Positions 52,392 to 61,063 of a stretch of DNA of 64,000 nt are shown here, one piece after another. A program made the position numbers and the translations under genes. This stretch comes from Afipia massiliensis. GTDB taxonomy: Bacteria; Pseudomonadota; Alphaproteobacteria; Rhizobiales; Xanthobacteraceae. The notes beneath the pieces are model-generated. The model did not search any database. It was not told the origin of the DNA and saw only the letters and a list, made by a program, of their open reading frames with translations. Numbering within the stretch: the stretch's first letter is position 1; the number at the start of each line of letters is the position of its first letter. The stretch is from assembly GCF_014203115.1 (NCBI RefSeq), contig NZ_JACHIJ010000002.1, positions 868,001 to 932,000 on the forward strand, written 5' to 3'.

Positions 52392-53297
52392 ATGGCCCAG
52401 GCAAACTACCAACAGATCAAATACGAAGTTCAGGACAATATCCTGACCATCACGCTCAATCGTCCCGACAAGATGAACGCGTTCACGCATGTCATGATGA
52501 ACGAGCTGATCGACGCGTTCGACGCTGCCGACGCCGACGACAACGTGCGCGCCATCATCGTGACAGGCGCGGGGCGCGCGTTCTGCGCGGGCGCGGACCT
52601 CTCCGAAGGCGGCGCAACCTTCGACCGCGCTGCACGGCCTGATCGCAAAAGCGCGCCACTTCGCCCGAACGGCGAAGTCGAGTGGAGCGACGACGCGGTG
52701 CGCGACGGCGGCGGACGCGTGACGCTGCGCATTTTCAAATCGCTGAAGCCCGTCATCGGCGCGATCAACGGCGCGGCCGTCGGCATCGGCGTCACCATGC
52801 AGCTTCCCATGGACATTCGAATCGCCTCAGTCGACGCGCGGTTCGGCTTCGTGTTCGCGCGGCGCGGCATCGTGCCGGAAGCGGCATCGAGCTGGTTCCT
52901 GCCGCGCCTCGTCGGTATCTCGCAGGCGCTGGAATGGTGTTACTCGGGCCGCGTGTTTCCGGCACAGGAAGCCCTCGACGGACGCCTCGTCAGCAAGGTG
53001 CTGCCTGCCGATGAACTGATGCCCGCTGCGCGCGCCATCGCGCGCGAGATCGTGGAGAATACCGCCCCGGTGTCGATCGCGCTGATCCGCCAGCAGATGT
53101 GGCGCATGCTGGGCGCGGACGATCCGATGGAGGCCCACAAGGTCGACAGCCGCGGCATCTACTCGCGCGGCCAGTCCGCCGACGTGCGCGAAGGCGTGAT
53201 GTCGTTCCTCGAGAAGCGGCCCGCGCAGTTCAAGCAAACCGTATCGAAGGACATGCCGTCGTATTTCCCGTGGTGGACCGAGCGGGAGTACAAGTAA
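52392..53297 (+). CDS. Enoyl-CoA hydratase/isomerase family protein
   Basis: A 301-residue crotonase-superfamily enzyme. The oxyanion loops are seen as AGRAFCAGADLSEGG (with CAGAD) and GAAVGIGVTMQLPMDIRIA. The Glu candidates follow (FARRGIVPEAASSWFLPRLV, as in hydratases and isomerases). It probably works in beta-oxidation or breakdown of aromatic or branched-chain acids. CTGGAGG precedes the ATG. Neighbours (a quinone oxidoreductase, isomerase, GST) point to catabolism of lipophilic compounds. Confidence 0.9.
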   Translation: MAQANYQQIKYEVQDNILTITLNRPDKMNAFTHVMMNELIDAFDAADADDNVRAIIVTGAGRAFCAGADLSEGGATFDRAARPDRKSAPLRPNGEVEWSDDAVRDGGGRVTLRIFKSLKPVIGAINGAAVGIGVTMQLPMDIRIASVDARFGFVFARRGIVPEAASSWFLPRLVGISQALEWCYSGRVFPAQEALDGRLVSKVLPADELMPAARAIAREIVENTAPVSIALIRQQMWRMLGADDPMEAHKVDSRGIYSRGQSADVREGVMSFLEKRPAQFKQTVSKDMPSYFPWWTEREYK

Positions 53298-53302
53298 ACA
53301 GC

Positions 53303-54277
53303 CTACCGCATCGTGAGGACCACGCGCCCGATGGCGCGGCGGTCCATCAACAACCGCATCGCCTTCGCATAATCTTCCAGCGGCAGGCGATGCGAGATGT
53401 TTGGACTGATGCGACCCTCCTCGGCGAGCCGTGTCAGGTCCGCAAGGCGAACAACGCCAAGCGAAGGGTCCTTGCGCACCGCCTCGCCCGCGCGCACGCC
53501 AAGCACGCTGGCACCCTTGATCAGCACCAGATTTGTCTTCGCCGCGCCGACGCCGCCGGTGAAGCCGATCACCAGCAGGCGTGCGCCCCACGCGATGCAG
53601 CGCAGGCTGTCCTCGAAGATCTCGCCGCCCACCGGATCGAACACGACATCGACGCCGCGCCCTTCCGTAATGCGCTTCACCGCGTCCTTGAACGGCTCGC
53701 GTCCGTAAAGCACGACATGGTCCGCGCCGCGCTGCCCTGCGACGGCCAGCTTCTCTTCGCTTGACGCGCACGCGATAACGATTGCGCCGAATACCTTGCC
53801 GAGTTCAACGGCTGCGAGCCCGACGCCGCCGCCAGCGCCGTGCACAAGCAGCACCTCACCCGGCTTGATCTGCGCACGATCCTTCAACGCGTGATACGCC
53901 GTGCCGTGCGCCGCGAGGAACGTCGCGCCCTGCGCGTAATCGAATGTTGACGGCAGCGGCGTGAGTTGATCGGGCGTGACGACAATTTCATCGGCGTAGC
54001 AGCCGAACCGCGCCTTCACGATCACCCTGTCGCCCGCGCGAACGCCATCCCCCCCCGCGGCCTCGATCACCTCGCCGCCCGCCTCCATGCCCGGCGTGAA
54101 CGGCAGCGGCGGCTTCAACTGATATTCACCCGCCGCCATCAGGATGTCGGGGAAATTCAGCCCGGCCGCATGGATCGCGACACGTATCTGCCCCGGCGCG
54201 AGCGTGGCGCGCGGGACATCTTCCAGCTTCAGGGATTCAGGCGGCCCAAGCTCGCGGCAGACAACGGCGCGCGGCAT
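53303..54277 (-). CDS. NADPH:quinone oxidoreductase family (MDR) protein
   Basis: A 324-residue zinc-independent medium-chain dehydrogenase/reductase. The N-terminal catalytic domain has GLNFPDILMAAGEYQ and PFTPGMEAGGEVI; the Rossmann motif is VHGAGGGVGLAAVELGK with the second VDVVFDPVGGEIFEDSL. It likely transfers electrons from NADPH to quinones or enoyl substrates. The gene is convergent with the crotonase gene, five bases apart. Confidence 0.9.
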   Translation of the reverse strand: MPRAVVCRELGPPESLKLEDVPRATLAPGQIRVAIHAAGLNFPDILMAAGEYQLKPPLPFTPGMEAGGEVIEAAGGDGVRAGDRVIVKARFGCYADEIVVTPDQLTPLPSTFDYAQGATFLAAHGTAYHALKDRAQIKPGEVLLVHGAGGGVGLAAVELGKVFGAIVIACASSEEKLAVAGQRGADHVVLYGREPFKDAVKRITEGRGVDVVFDPVGGEIFEDSLRCIAWGARLLVIGFTGGVGAAKTNLVLIKGASVLGVRAGEAVRKDPSLGVVRLADLTRLAEEGRISPNISHRLPLEDYAKAMRLLMDRRAIGRVVLTMR

Positions 54278-54290
54278 TAGTTTCTCCGCT

Positions 54291-54352
54291 CATTCCCGCG
54301 CACGCGGGAATCCAGTTCTTTGCTCTGGGTCCCCGCTTCCGCGGGGACGACC
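54291..54352. repeat. Short intergenic inverted repeat
   Basis: TTCCCGCGCACGCGGGAA and GTCCCCGCTTCCGCGGGGAC hairpins follow each other. The family is typical of this bacterial group. It lies upstream of the quinone oxidoreductase gene. Confidence 0.75.
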
Positions 54353-54386
54353 GGAGACAATACGACCGTTCGCCCCACAATCATTG

Positions 54387-54998
54387 TCACGCCGTCTTCT
54401 TCTTCCGCATCAGCGCGGCGCGGATCAACGGCAGGCGGTCGTTGCCGAAGTACATGTCGGTCTTGTCGAGATAAATCGTCGGCGAGCCGAATGCGCCGCG
54501 CGCGATCGCCTCATCGGTGTTGGCCTTGAGCTGATCCTTGACGGACTGCTCGGCGATGCCCGCGAAGAATTTTTGCGGATCGAGACCGACGCGCTCGCAG
54601 ATTTTCGTCAGCACCTCGTCCTTGGAGACATCCTGATCGTCGCCCCAATAGGCTTCGAACACTGCCGTGGCGAACGGCAGCAGCTTGCCCTGGCTGTCCG
54701 CCCAGATACACCCGCGCATCGATTTCACCGCGTTCACCGGGAACACCGTCGGCGGCATCTTGATCTTGATGTTCGCAAGCCGCGCCCAGTCCGCCATGTC
54801 CTTCGCCGTGTAGGCCTGCTTCGCCGGCACCGGATTGGCGCGCGTCTCGTACATCGTCTTGTTGACGGTGTTGAAGATGCCACCGACCAGAATCGGCCGC
54901 CATGTGATCTCTGCGCCAAGCTCCTTCGCAAGCGGCTGGATGTTGGTGAACGCCAGATACGTCCACGGGCTGGAGCAGTCGAAGAAGAACTCGATCAT
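54387..54998 (-). CDS. 2-Hydroxychromene-2-carboxylate isomerase family (DsbA-like) protein
   Basis: A 203-residue thioredoxin-fold protein of the NahD/kappa-GST type, which isomerises hydroxychromene carboxylate with glutathione in naphthalene degradation. It opens MIEFFFDCSSPWTYLAF, with Ser at the catalytic position typical of this branch (SSPW). The C-terminus has SPTIYLDKTDMYFGNDRLPL. No other naphthalene genes are present, so the real substrate is unknown. GGAAACGCC precedes the ATG. It is 33 bases downstream of a GST gene on the same strand. Confidence 0.9.
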   Translation of the reverse strand: MIEFFFDCSSPWTYLAFTNIQPLAKELGAEITWRPILVGGIFNTVNKTMYETRANPVPAKQAYTAKDMADWARLANIKIKMPPTVFPVNAVKSMRGCIWADSQGKLLPFATAVFEAYWGDDQDVSKDEVLTKICERVGLDPQKFFAGIAEQSVKDQLKANTDEAIARGAFGSPTIYLDKTDMYFGNDRLPLIRAALMRKKKTA

Positions 54999-55031
54999 GA
55001 TGGCGTTTCCTGTTTCGTCTTTTGTTGTCGT

Positions 55032-55727
55032 TTATTGTGCCTGCTGCGCGGCCTTGCCGAACATGTTCTTGCGCTGCTCCTCGGTGAACGGCGTCTTGTC
55101 GAATTTTCCGACGGCAAGACCCTTCTGCACCTCCGGCCGCGCACGGACGTCCGCGTACCAGCGCTTGATGTGCGGAAAGTCGTCGAGCGTGAATCCCTGC
55201 GCCTTGTGGGTCATGGTCCAGGGGAAGCACGCGATGTCGGCAATGGAATACTCATCGCCCGCGACATAGGCGCCGGTCTTGCCAAGCTGCCGGTCGAGCA
55301 CGGCATAAAGCCGCGAGGCCTCGTCGCGATAGCGCTGGATCGCGTAGGGAATTTGCTCGGTCGCATAGAGCGCGAAGTGACCGTGCTGACCGAGCATCGG
55401 GCCGAGCCCGCCCATCTGCCACATCACCCACTGGATCACCTTGAAACGGCCGCGCACATCCTTCGGCAGAAAGCGTCCAGTCTTCTCCGCCAGATAGATC
55501 AGGATCGCGCCGGTCTCAAACATCGGGATCGGCTCACCGCCGTCGGCAGGCGCACGGTCGATGATCGCGGGGATGCGGTTGTTCGGGCTGATCTTGAGGA
55601 ACTCGGGCTCGAACTGTTCGCCGGTCCGGATGTTCACTGGAAACACCGTGTAAGGCAGCCCCAGTTCTTCCAGCATGATCGAGATTTTCCACCCGTTGGG
55701 TGTCGGCGCGTAATACAGTTCAATCAT
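55032..55727 (-). CDS. Glutathione S-transferase (YfcG/Ure2-like)
   Basis: A 231-residue cytoplasmic GST. The N-terminal thioredoxin domain starts MIELYYAPTPNGWKISIMLE, with Asn11 in the NGWK motif of nu-class (Ure2p/YfcG) enzymes, and includes PNNRIPAIIDR and FETGAILIYLAEKTG. The helical domain follows. Such GSTs act on disulfides of glutathione or hydrophobic electrophiles. It is probably co-transcribed with the isomerase gene. The start at 55727 is chosen over 55769. Confidence 0.92.
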   Translation of the reverse strand: MIELYYAPTPNGWKISIMLEELGLPYTVFPVNIRTGEQFEPEFLKISPNNRIPAIIDRAPADGGEPIPMFETGAILIYLAEKTGRFLPKDVRGRFKVIQWVMWQMGGLGPMLGQHGHFALYATEQIPYAIQRYRDEASRLYAVLDRQLGKTGAYVAGDEYSIADIACFPWTMTHKAQGFTLDDFPHIKRWYADVRARPEVQKGLAVGKFDKTPFTEEQRKNMFGKAAQQAQ

Positions 55728-55879
55728 GCCATGGTCCGTGTCTGGATAAGCGAGGCCGAACGGCCGCACGCAATCCTAGCGGCGTCTCCAGCCACATTCC
55801 ATCCCGCAAGCGCGAACAGCTTGTATGCGACGGCCAGGACATGGCAGATAAGCGTGCAACCAAGAAGAACGGAAGCGCC

Positions 55880-56902
55880 ATGCTGTTTCAAACGACCATC
55901 GCCGGCTCATTGCCGAAGCCCGAATGGCTGGCCGAGCCCAATACGCTGTGGGCGCCCTGGAAACTCAAGGGCGCGGAACTGGTCAACGCCAAACGTGACG
56001 CCACGCTGCTCGCGGTGAAAATCCAGGAAGACGCCGGGATCGATCTCGTCACCGAGGGCGAACAGGCGCGGCAGCATTTCGTGCATGGATTTCTGGAGCG
56101 CGTCGAAGGGATCGATTTCGCCCACAAGGTCGAAATGGGAATCCGCAAGGATCGCTACAAGGCGATGGTGCCGCAGGTCGTTGCACCGTTGCAGCTGAAG
56201 GGCCGAGTCCACGCCGATGAAGCGCGCGCCGCGCGGGCGCATACGACGCGCAAGCTGAAATTCACCCTGCCCGGCCCGATGACCATCATCGACACCCTCG
56301 CCGACAGTTACTATGGCGACCGCGTGAAGATGGCGTTCGCCTTTGCCGATCTGCTGAACGCCGAAGCGAAGGCGCTGCAGGCCGACGGCGTCGACATGAT
56401 CCAGTTCGACGAGCCCGCCTTCAACGTGTTCATGGACGAGGTCAACGACTGGGGAATCGAGGCGCTGACGCGCGCCGCGCAGGGCCTCACCTGCCAGACC
56501 GCCGTTCACATTTGCTACGGCTACGGCATCAAGGCCAACACCGACTGGAAGGAATCGCTCGGCGCAGAGTGGCGGCAGTACGAGCAGATCTTCCCGGCTA
56601 TCGACAAGAGTCCGATCCAGCAGGTTGCCATCGAATGCCGCAACTCGCATGTGCCGCTGGAGCTTCTCGGCCTGCTCAAGGGCAAGGTCGTGCAGGCCGG
56701 CGTGATCGACGTCGCCAGCGACACGGTCGAGACGCCCGAAGATGTCGTGAAAACCATCGAAGCCGTGATGAAGTTCGTGCCGAAGGACAACATCGTCGCC
56801 ACGACCAACTGCGGCATGGCGCCGATGCGCCGCGACATCGCGGAAGCAAAACTCCGCGCGCTCGGCGCGGGCGCGAAGCTGGCGCGGGAGAAGCTGGGCT
56901 AA
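55880..56902 (+). CDS. Cobalamin-independent methionine synthase-like protein (catalytic domain only)
   Basis: A 340-residue protein equal to the C-terminal catalytic half of MetE. Zinc ligands of MetE are all visible: His210 and Cys212 (AVHICYGYG), Glu252 (IECRNS) and Cys311 (TTNCGMAP). The N-terminal folate-binding half of classic MetE (~750 residues) is absent. Relatives are methyltransferases whose methyl donor may be a corrinoid or S-methyl compound instead of polyglutamyl methyl-folate. GGAAG supports the start at 55880; 55841 (MADKRATKK) is possible. Its role could be methionine synthesis or thiol methylation/demethylation; adjacent GST genes hint at sulfur or xenobiotic chemistry. Confidence 0.85.
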   Translation: MLFQTTIAGSLPKPEWLAEPNTLWAPWKLKGAELVNAKRDATLLAVKIQEDAGIDLVTEGEQARQHFVHGFLERVEGIDFAHKVEMGIRKDRYKAMVPQVVAPLQLKGRVHADEARAARAHTTRKLKFTLPGPMTIIDTLADSYYGDRVKMAFAFADLLNAEAKALQADGVDMIQFDEPAFNVFMDEVNDWGIEALTRAAQGLTCQTAVHICYGYGIKANTDWKESLGAEWRQYEQIFPAIDKSPIQQVAIECRNSHVPLELLGLLKGKVVQAGVIDVASDTVETPEDVVKTIEAVMKFVPKDNIVATTNCGMAPMRRDIAEAKLRALGAGAKLAREKLG

Positions 56903-56905
56903 TCC

Positions 56906-57601
56906 CTATCCCCGCGCAAGATCCAGCAGCCGGTCGCTTGCCGGACGTGGCGGCCGCGAGCGCCCAGCGCCCCTTCGGCTGCGATATGTGACCATCGCGA
57001 TGGTGATCCATGTGGCATGGAAAACAAGTCCGGCGAGCAGGACAAGCTGGCCGGGGATCGGCCCGATCGTTGCGCGCGCAAACAGTTCGTGCAGCGAGGC
57101 GACAGGCTCCGGATGGATCAGGAGCTTGCCGAGATAGGCCGTGACCTGGATCGCGAAAATCCAGCAATAGTTGTTGCGAAGCCGCCGGCCGATCGCCTCG
57201 AGGTAGCTGATGTGAAGGTTAGGCGCCTTGTAGTCCTGATAGAGAATCTCGTTCCAGCCATTCGCGGTCTGAACGCCCTCGCCCCTCAGAATCGGTCCGA
57301 AGAACTGGACTTCAAGCACGTGCGCCCGCATGCGCCAGAAATCAAAAAAGCGGTAACGCCGCGCTTCGATGAACAGAAACGTGGCGACCAGCAGCCCCAC
57401 CAGCACCAGCGGCAGAGGCGAAGCGTGCTCGCTGCTGAACGTCAGCGACAGCGCGATGCCGGTGGTCAGCACCGCCCAATTGGTCGTGGCGTCGAGCCGG
57501 GTGCGCCAGACCGTACTGCGGTAAAGTTCGCCGCGATACAGATGCGACAGCGCGGTGATATCGGACGAGTCGAACGCACGCTTGTTTCCGGTCTCGGTCA
57601 T
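56906..57601 (-). CDS. DUF2270 membrane protein
   Basis: A 231-residue inner-membrane protein with about four helices. The family core is DITALSHLYRGELYRSTVWR, then TTNWAVLTTGIALSLTF and a loop RYRFFDFWRMRAHVLEVQFF. The function of DUF2270 is unknown. The gene is convergent with the MetE-like gene, three bases apart. Confidence 0.9.
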   Translation of the reverse strand: MTETGNKRAFDSSDITALSHLYRGELYRSTVWRTRLDATTNWAVLTTGIALSLTFSSEHASPLPLVLVGLLVATFLFIEARRYRFFDFWRMRAHVLEVQFFGPILRGEGVQTANGWNEILYQDYKAPNLHISYLEAIGRRLRNNYCWIFAIQVTAYLGKLLIHPEPVASLHELFARATIGPIPGQLVLLAGLVFHATWITIAMVTYRSRRGAGRSRPPRPASDRLLDLARG

Positions 57602-57690
57602 GGTCCCGATCCTTCACATCCAGATCATCGATGACCGCACGATACGACGCTGACTGATCGCATTCTACCGCGTTCGGCTGTTGCGCCGCA

Positions 57691-58203
57691 CTACGCCGCG
57701 CCGTCCCGGATCGGCGGCTGGAACGACAGCCCGGTATCCCACGGAAAGAAGATCCAGGTGTCCTGCGACACTTCCGTGATGAAGGTATCGACCATCGGCT
57801 TGCCTATCGGCTTGGCGTAGACCGCCGCGATGTGCGCCTGTGGCACCAGATCGCGCACGATGCGCGCGGTCTTGCCGGTGTCGACCAGATCTTCGACCAC
57901 CAGCAACCCCTTGCCAGTGCCGCCGCCGAGCCGCGCCACCGCGTCGGAGATTCCCTTCAGTAAGGTCGGCTCGCCCTGCGAGGTATGGTCGTAGCTCGAC
58001 ACGCACAGCGTATCGATGACACGAATACCGAGTTCGCGCGCGATGACCGCCGCAGGCACGAGCCCCCCGCGCGTCACCGCGATCATGGCTTCGAACGGTC
58101 CCGCCCCGCTCAGCCGCCACGCCAGCGCCCGCGCATCGCGGTGAAACTGGTCCCACGACACCGGAAACGGCTTTCGCGCGCTCTCGTCACTCATCGTAGC
58201 CAT
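57691..58203 (-). CDS. gpt: Xanthine(-guanine) phosphoribosyltransferase
   Basis: Salvages guanine and xanthine with PRPP to make GMP and XMP. The 170-residue protein has the PRPP-binding motif [17 protein letters not shown] and the substrate end [16 protein letters not shown], and [18 protein letters not shown] earlier. The length matches E. coli Gpt. The protein may be peripheral to the membrane. It is the first of the downstream three minus-strand genes (with thioesterase and CinA-type neighbours), separated by short gaps. Confidence 0.92.
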   Translation of the reverse strand: MATMSDESARKPFPVSWDQFHRDARALAWRLSGAGPFEAMIAVTRGGLVPAAVIARELGIRVIDTLCVSSYDHTSQGEPTLLKGISDAVARLGGGTGKGLLVVEDLVDTGKTARIVRDLVPQAHIAAVYAKPIGKPMVDTFITEVSQDTWIFFPWDTGLSFQPPIRDGAA

Positions 58204-58214
58204 CTCCGCTCATG

Positions 58215-58631
58215 TCACATTTTCCGGACCATCGCTGTCGCGGTGCCAGTCGCAACGAGCTTGTCGTCCTGAAACAGCTCCCCAGCCAGATGGAGAATGT
58301 CCTTGCCTTGCTTGGTGACCCGCCCTGCTCCCCGAAGCTTGCCGATTTTCGCCGGGCGGTGAAACTGGACGTTGATCGCGAGCGTCGGCGCGAACTCTCC
58401 CACGCTCAGCAATGTCGCCGAGGCAAGACCCATGCAGTCATCCAGCATCGCGGACAGAAAGCCGCCCTGCACGATGCCAATCGGGTTGGCGAACTCCGGG
58501 CGGCCCTCGAACCCGAGCTCGACCGTATGCGCGTCGAGATCGTAGCCGATGATGTCCAGGCCCAGCGTCTTGGCGCATTCCGGCGTCGGGACTTTCCCGG
58601 CAGCGATCGCCTCGAAAAATCGCTCGCTCAT
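58215..58631 (-). CDS. PaaI-type hotdog thioesterase
   Basis: A 138-residue hotdog-fold acyl-CoA thioesterase. The core IGIVQGGFLSAMLDDCMGLA (with the Gly-Gly and Asp that position the catalytic water), LAINVQFHRPAKIGKL and GELFQDDKLVATGTATAMV match the PaaI family. It hydrolyses aryl- or medium-chain acyl-CoA. MSERFFEA at 58631 is taken as start; 58652 is possible. It is 11 bases downstream of the CinA-type gene's end region and upstream of gpt on the same strand. Confidence 0.88.
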   Translation of the reverse strand: MSERFFEAIAAGKVPTPECAKTLGLDIIGYDLDAHTVELGFEGRPEFANPIGIVQGGFLSAMLDDCMGLASATLLSVGEFAPTLAINVQFHRPAKIGKLRGAGRVTKQGKDILHLAGELFQDDKLVATGTATAMVRKM

Positions 58632-58652
58632 GACATGACCTTCCCGCAGCAA

Positions 58653-59387
58653 CTACTTTGCGACCTTGAGGTTAGCCAGCATGGCTTCCACGTCCGTCAT
58701 TGCGGCGCGCAGCTTGGCCTCGTCGCGCGAGCGCACCACGACGTTGGTGTTAGGCTTGCCGTTCTCGTCAAGGAACGGATAGCTGCCGATGCTGGTGTCG
58801 GGATGCGCTTCCTGAATGGCGCGCAGCGGCGTGCCGATATCGCCTTCCCGAGCATTGGCGCGCACCGAATCCGACAGCATCCGTATACCGGACTTCAGCT
58901 TCGGCGAAATGATGTCCATCATCGCCTGCATGATCGACGGCACACCGGCCATCACGATGACATTGCCGATCTTGAAGCCGGGAGCGAGGATGGTCGCGCT
59001 CGTGATCAGCTCCGCCCCGTCCGGGATACGTGCCATCCGCAACCGTGCCTCGTTCAGGTCAGCGCCGAAACGCTCCTCGAAGCGGGCCACCACCTCGGGA
59101 TGGAGATCGATCTTGACCCCGAACGCCTTGGCTACGCTGTCTGCGGTGATGTCGTCGTGGGTCGGCCCGATGCCGCCCGTGGTGAAGACGTAGGTGTAGC
59201 GTTCGCGCAGCGCGTCGAGCGCCTCGATGATCGAGTCTTCCTCGTCGGCCACGACCCGCACTTCCTTCAGGTCGATGCCGATATTGGTCAGGTATTCGGC
59301 GATGAAGCCGATGTTCTTGTCCTTGGTGCGCCCGGACAGGATTTCATCGCCGATCACGAGAATGCCGGCGGTGACGATCTCACTCAT
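58653..59387 (-). CDS. CinA N-terminal / molybdopterin-binding domain protein
   Basis: A 244-residue protein of the competence/damage-inducible A family, N-terminal type only (COG1058). It has the MoeA/MogA-like fold: ILVIGDEILSGRTKDKNIGF, VFTTGGIGPTHDDITADSVA, PGFKIGNVIVMAGVPSIMQA. The C-terminal NMN-amidase half is absent. CinA-N proteins have ADP-ribose pyrophosphatase activity in some species; here the role is inferred. MSEIVTAGIL at 59387 with AGGAGAGAC upstream is chosen. Confidence 0.9.
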   Translation of the reverse strand: MSEIVTAGILVIGDEILSGRTKDKNIGFIAEYLTNIGIDLKEVRVVADEEDSIIEALDALRERYTYVFTTGGIGPTHDDITADSVAKAFGVKIDLHPEVVARFEERFGADLNEARLRMARIPDGAELITSATILAPGFKIGNVIVMAGVPSIMQAMMDIISPKLKSGIRMLSDSVRANAREGDIGTPLRAIQEAHPDTSIGSYPFLDENGKPNTNVVVRSRDEAKLRAAMTDVEAMLANLKVAK

Positions 59388-59644
59388 TTTGTCTCTCCTA
59401 CCTGTCCCGGAGCGGACGTCCGGGGCCGCCCACAGGTACGCCAGGAACTTTGGCGCACACAACGCATTGAAGTCACGAGCTTTTGCCGCATCTCTGGGCA
59501 GCCGCCCGCTCGTTTTTCAGGCAGATCGACGCAAGGTCCCGTCAATTGCCCGCAGGCAATGCATATCGCGCTGGCCCAACCCTTGCTACCATCAGTTTGA
59601 GCAGCGGGACGGACCACTAGGACCTGAAAGAAGCGTACTGGTTT

Positions 59645-61060
59645 ATGGCAGTTGCCTTCGATGAAATGAATGGACCGGGCGGCGCTCTTCGCTCCGCCTA
59701 TCACGAACTCTCCCTCTGGCTGAAGGAGACCCCTCCGGACGCGCTGGAATACCGGCGTCAGGAGGCCGAGCTGCTGTTCCGGCGGATCGGCATCACCTTC
59801 GCGGTCTACGGCGAGGCCGAGTCCACCGAGCGGCTGATCCCATTTGACGTCATCCCCCGGATCCTGTCCGGCAAGGAATGGACGACGATGGAAAAGGGGC
59901 TGAAGCAGCGCGTCAAGGCGCTCAACATGTTCCTGAGCGACATCTATCACGGCCGCGACATCCTCCGAGCCAAGATCATTCCCGACGATCTGATCTTCCA
60001 GAACCCGGTGTTCAGGCCGGAGATGAACGGCCAGGACGTCCCGCACGACGTCTATGTCCACATCGCCGGGATCGACATCGTGCGCGTCGACTCCGAGAAC
60101 TTCTACGTGCTGGAAGACAACGCCCGCACGCCGTCCGGCGTGTCCTACATGCTGGAAAACCGCGAAATCATGATGCGGCTGTTTCCGGACCTGTTCGCGC
60201 GGCATCGCGTGGCGCCGGTGGAGAACTATCCGGATGAACTGCTGGCAGCGTTGCGCTCGGTGGCCCCCCTCACCTCGAAGGCCGAACCGACCGTCGCCCT
60301 GCTCACGCCCGGCATCTACAACTCGGCGTACTACGAACACTCGTTTCTAGCCGACAAGCTTGGCGTCGAACTGGTCGAGGGCCGCGACCTCATCGTCAAG
60401 AACGACGAAGTGTTCATGCGCACGACCGAGGGACTGAAACGCGTCGATGTGATCTACCGCCGCGTCGATGACGACTTCCTCGACCCCCTCACCTTCCGCC
60501 CCGACTCTGTGCTCGGCGTTCCGGGCCTGATGTCGGCTTATATCGCCGGTAACGTCACGCTCGCCAACGCGGTCGGCACCGGTATCGCCGACGACAAGGC
60601 GGTCTACAGCTACATGCCGGACATCGTGAAGTTCTATCTCGGAGAAGAGCCGATCCTGAAGAACGTCCCGACCTATCGCTGCCGCGAGCCGAAGGACCTC
60701 TCCTACGTGCTCGACAACCTCAAAGACCTCGTCGTCAAGGAAGTGCATGGCTCCGGCGGCTACGGCATGCTGATCGGCCCCGCTTCCACCAACGAGATGA
60801 TCGAAGCCTTCCGCGCCAAACTGCTGAAGGAGCCGGAAGGCTTCATCGCACAGCCGACGCTGGCGCTGTCCACCTGCCCAACCTGCACCGCATCGGGCCT
60901 TGCGCCGCGCCACGTCGATCTACGGCCGTTTGTGCTGACCGGCAAGGATCACGTCACCGTGGTGCCCGGCGGTCTCACCCGTGTGGCGCTGAAGGAAGGT
61001 TCGCTCGTGGTCAATTCCAGCCAGGGCGGCGGCACCAAAGATACGTGGATACTCGAGTAA
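59645..61060 (+). CDS. Circularly permuted type 2 ATP-grasp protein (Anbu cluster)
   Basis: A 471-residue predicted ATP-dependent carboxylate-amine ligase of the circularly permuted ATP-grasp type (DUF404/DUF407). Motifs seen: KQRVKALNMFLSDIYHGRDI, DNARTPSGVSYMLENREIMM, VLGVPGLMSAYIAGNVTLAN, VVKEVHGSGGYGMLIGPAS, APRHVDLRPFVLTGKD and the C-terminal LVVNSSQGGGTKDTWIL. It would join an acid to an amine, probably making a peptide or isopeptide bond. It is the first of a four-gene set with alpha-E, transglutaminase-like and Anbu genes, known from comparative genomics as a conserved neighbourhood. The alpha-E gene starts three bases after its stop. Confidence 0.92.
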   Translation: MAVAFDEMNGPGGALRSAYHELSLWLKETPPDALEYRRQEAELLFRRIGITFAVYGEAESTERLIPFDVIPRILSGKEWTTMEKGLKQRVKALNMFLSDIYHGRDILRAKIIPDDLIFQNPVFRPEMNGQDVPHDVYVHIAGIDIVRVDSENFYVLEDNARTPSGVSYMLENREIMMRLFPDLFARHRVAPVENYPDELLAALRSVAPLTSKAEPTVALLTPGIYNSAYYEHSFLADKLGVELVEGRDLIVKNDEVFMRTTEGLKRVDVIYRRVDDDFLDPLTFRPDSVLGVPGLMSAYIAGNVTLANAVGTGIADDKAVYSYMPDIVKFYLGEEPILKNVPTYRCREPKDLSYVLDNLKDLVVKEVHGSGGYGMLIGPASTNEMIEAFRAKLLKEPEGFIAQPTLALSTCPTCTASGLAPRHVDLRPFVLTGKDHVTVVPGGLTRVALKEGSLVVNSSQGGGTKDTWILE

Positions 61061-61063
61061 CGC

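Noticed and set aside
54144-56018. 624-codon open frame on the plus strand
   Set aside because: Runs antisense through parts of three recognised genes; composition is shadow-like.
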